A stretch of DNA of 5,452 nt from Candidatus Gastranaerophilales bacterium. Its GTDB lineage: Bacteria > Cyanobacteriota > Vampirovibrionia > Gastranaerophilales > Gastranaerophilaceae. Shown in pieces: positions 4,036 to 5,452 of the stretch. The stretch's first letter is position 1. Every line of letters begins with the position of its first letter. The DNA lies in contig CALUVK010000116.1 in NCBI GenBank assembly GCA_944324205.1, forward strand, positions 1 through 5,452, written 5' to 3'. The notes beneath the pieces were generated by a model, which was not told where the DNA came from, made no database searches, and worked only from the letters and a program-made list of their open reading frames with translations. The translations under genes were made by a program, and so were the position numbers.

Positions 4036-4767
4036 TTATTTTGTTTCCACAGGTTTACGTTTACCGCGTCTTCCGCCAAAACGTTCGCCTGATGACTCTT
4101 TTGAGTTTTTAGATTTGATGTTCATATCAGCTCTTTCGCCCGGCATCAAGTTGCCTTTGAAAAGCCATACTTTAACACCAATCTTACCCATAATCGTATC
4201 AGCTTCTGTAAAACCGTAGTCTACATCTGCTCTAAGCGTTTGAAGCGGAATTCTGCCTTCTTTTGCCCATTCGCTTCTTGCAATTTCAGCACCGCCCAAA
4301 CGACCTGATACCATAATCTTGATACCTTGTGCGCCGGCTCTCATTGCACGCTGCATAGCCTGCTTCATTACACGTCTGAATGCTACACGTTTTTCTAACT
4401 GTTGTGCTACATATTCAGCTAATAACAAAGCATTTAAATCGATTCTTGCAACTTCTACAACATTAATAATTACCTGTTTGCCTAAGTATTTTGAAACTTC
4501 ATTTTTAAGTTCATCAATACCCTGTCCGCCTCTGCCTACTACAATACCAGGCTTAGCTGTTACAACAGTAATTGTTGTATTTTGTGCTTTTCTGTCGATT
4601 AAAATATCTGCAACACCTGCTGCATATAATTTTTTCTTTATGAATTTTCTGATTTTAGCATCTTCTGCTACGAATTCAGCATAATCTTTAATCTTAGCAA
4701 ACCATGTGCTTGACCAAGGTCTGATTATACCTACTCTAAATCCGGTTGGATGTGTTTTTTGTCCCAT
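4036..4767 (-). CDS. rpsC: 30S ribosomal protein S3
   Basis: Encodes 243 residues, within the usual 210-270. It starts MGQKTHPTGFRVGII. A type II KH domain is present with its GxxG loop at 78-81 (VVGRGGQGID). The C-terminal domain carries RVAFRRVMKQA, with R131, R132 and K135 at the positions implicated in mRNA unwinding at the entry tunnel in Escherichia coli, then SGRLGGAEIARSEW and PLQTLRADVDYG. A basic tail (SKNSKESSGERFGGRRGKRK) ends the protein. S3 is in the 30S head with S10 and S14 and surrounds the mRNA entry. The GRGGQGI and INVVEVAR stretches resemble cyanobacterial S3, which is part of the taxonomic guess. It follows rplV after 13 bases. Confidence 0.98.
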   Translation of the reverse strand: MGQKTHPTGFRVGIIRPWSSTWFAKIKDYAEFVAEDAKIRKFIKKKLYAAGVADILIDRKAQNTTITVVTAKPGIVVGRGGQGIDELKNEVSKYLGKQVIINVVEVARIDLNALLLAEYVAQQLEKRVAFRRVMKQAMQRAMRAGAQGIKIMVSGRLGGAEIARSEWAKEGRIPLQTLRADVDYGFTEADTIMGKIGVKVWLFKGNLMPGERADMNIKSKNSKESSGERFGGRRGKRKPVETK

Positions 4768-4780
4768 TTCCTTATTTCCT

Positions 4781-5119
4781 CTATTTTACTGCGTCACTAA
4801 CTTTAATTGTGAGGTGAGATGTACGTTTGAGTCTTCTGTATATACGACCTTGTGCTCTTGGTTTACCTCTTTTGTATGTTACGCTTTCATCTGCGAAAAT
4901 TTCAGAAACTTTCAGAGCATCTGACTTTACACCGGATTTTTCAAAAGCGTTTGCAGCTGCTGCCTTCAAATTCTTTTCAACAACTCTGGCTGCAAAATAC
5001 GGCATAAAACGTAACATATCAAGAGCTTCGTTAACAGCCTTACCTCTTACTTCGTTGATTACTCTGCGAAGTTTTCTTGCTGTCATTTTTATGTTTGTTT
5101 GTCTTGCTTTAGCTTCCAT
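4781..5119 (-). CDS. rplV: 50S ribosomal protein L22
   Basis: Encodes 112 residues, the usual length. The N-terminal half has MTARKLRRVINEVRGKAVNE (12-31). The C-terminal signature is PRAQGR (87-92) followed by KRTSHLTIKV (98-107). The region between 80 and 97 forms the long beta-hairpin that reaches into the peptide exit tunnel, where macrolide-resistance changes occur in other bacteria. No obvious insertion or deletion is seen there, although IYRRL replaces the more usual small residues after GR. L22 binds all domains of 23S rRNA and aids early 50S assembly. AAGGA lies about eight bases before the ATG. The gap to rpsS is 38 bases and to rpsC 13 bases. Confidence 0.97.
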   Translation of the reverse strand: MEAKARQTNIKMTARKLRRVINEVRGKAVNEALDMLRFMPYFAARVVEKNLKAAAANAFEKSGVKSDALKVSEIFADESVTYKRGKPRAQGRIYRRLKRTSHLTIKVSDAVK

Positions 5120-5157
5120 TTTTATTTTCCTTATATTTCTTTTTAATCAATATCTGA

Positions 5158-5439
5158 CTATTTACGTTTTGCAGTCTTATCGGAACCTGCGTGTCCTTTG
5201 AACATTCTTGTCGGTGCAAATTCACCCAGCTTGTGTCCAATCATTTGTTCCGTTACATAAACGGGAACATGCGTTTTGCCGTTGTGTACGGCGATTGTGT
5301 GTCCCAACATATCAGGAATTATCATGGATGCTCTTGACCAAGTCTTAACAACTTTCTTTTCTGAATTTTCATTCATTTTGTTAATTTTCTTTTGAAGAGC
5401 TTCTTCTACGTATGGGCCCTTTTTTAATGAACGTGCCAT
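5158..5439 (-). CDS. rpsS: 30S ribosomal protein S19
   Basis: Encodes 93 residues, the family norm. It starts MARSLKKGPYVEEAL and has KTWSRASMIIPDMLGHTIAVHNG (32-54) and the family signature GHKLGEFAPTR (68-78), followed by a basic tail ending KRK. S19 forms a complex with S13 in the 30S head, contacts the A-site tRNA side and bridges to the 50S subunit. The start at 5437-5439 has a strong AAAGGAG (complement of 5446-5452) at the very edge of the window. By the usual order rplB, rplW, rplD and rplC should lie just outside to the right; this is expectation, not observation. Confidence 0.98.
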   Translation of the reverse strand: MARSLKKGPYVEEALQKKINKMNENSEKKVVKTWSRASMIIPDMLGHTIAVHNGKTHVPVYVTEQMIGHKLGEFAPTRMFKGHAGSDKTAKRK

Positions 5440-5452
5440 TAATTTCTCCTTT

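Noticed and set aside
4319..4684. Plus-strand open frames opposite rpsC and rplV (also 3947-4219 and 4827-5201)
   Set aside because: All lie antisense within intact ribosomal protein genes and give cysteine- and phenylalanine-rich sequences with no family resemblance.

Overview
The window is low-GC bacterial chromosome with two transcription blocks that converge near position 1180. The right-hand three quarters, minus strand, carries the middle of the universal S10/spc ribosomal protein cluster in canonical order: rpsS, rplV, rpsC, rplP, rpmC, rpsQ, rplN, rplX, rplE, rpsN. All ten genes are intact, of normal family length, and preceded by AAGGA/AGGAG-type ribosome binding sites. The left quarter, plus strand, holds the 3' part of a TPR-repeat gene, a small lipoprotein gene that overlaps it by one base, and a stand-alone LuxR/GerE-type DNA-binding protein of 69 residues.

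Organism: S3, L5, L16 and S17 have stretches that read like cyanobacterial homologues (for example VVGRGGQGI and INVVEVAR in S3, and the GMPF near the end of L5). However, S14 is the short zinc-binding form and the DNA is AT-rich, unlike typical photosynthetic cyanobacteria. My best guess is a non-photosynthetic cyanobacterial relative (Vampirovibrionia/Melainabacteria, gut Gastranaerophilales type). This is inferred from memory of family sequences, not from a search.

Layout: 1-840 is the TPR gene plus lipoprotein, a translationally coupled pair. 841-948 is an AT-rich leader with a dyad. 949-1158 is the LuxR-type gene. 1173-1209 is a strong hairpin with T runs on both sides, fit to end transcription in both directions. 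1210-1351 has no gene but is more GC-rich and can fold. 1352-5439 is the ribosomal protein operon, entering from the right.

The ribosomal genes work together in 30S assembly (S19, S3, S17, S14) and 50S assembly (L22, L16, L29, L14, L24, L5). Spacing is tight from rpsS to rpsQ. From rpsQ to rpsN three of the four spacers widen to about 90-105 bases, and each wide spacer holds inverted or direct repeats. The cluster stops after rpsN, where rpsH, rplF, rplR, rpsE, rplO and secY would normally follow. The points most worth a second look are that break, a GTAG-headed palindrome resembling REP elements between rpsQ and rplN, and the unexplained structured DNA downstream of rpsN. I see no clear case for a wholly new system here.
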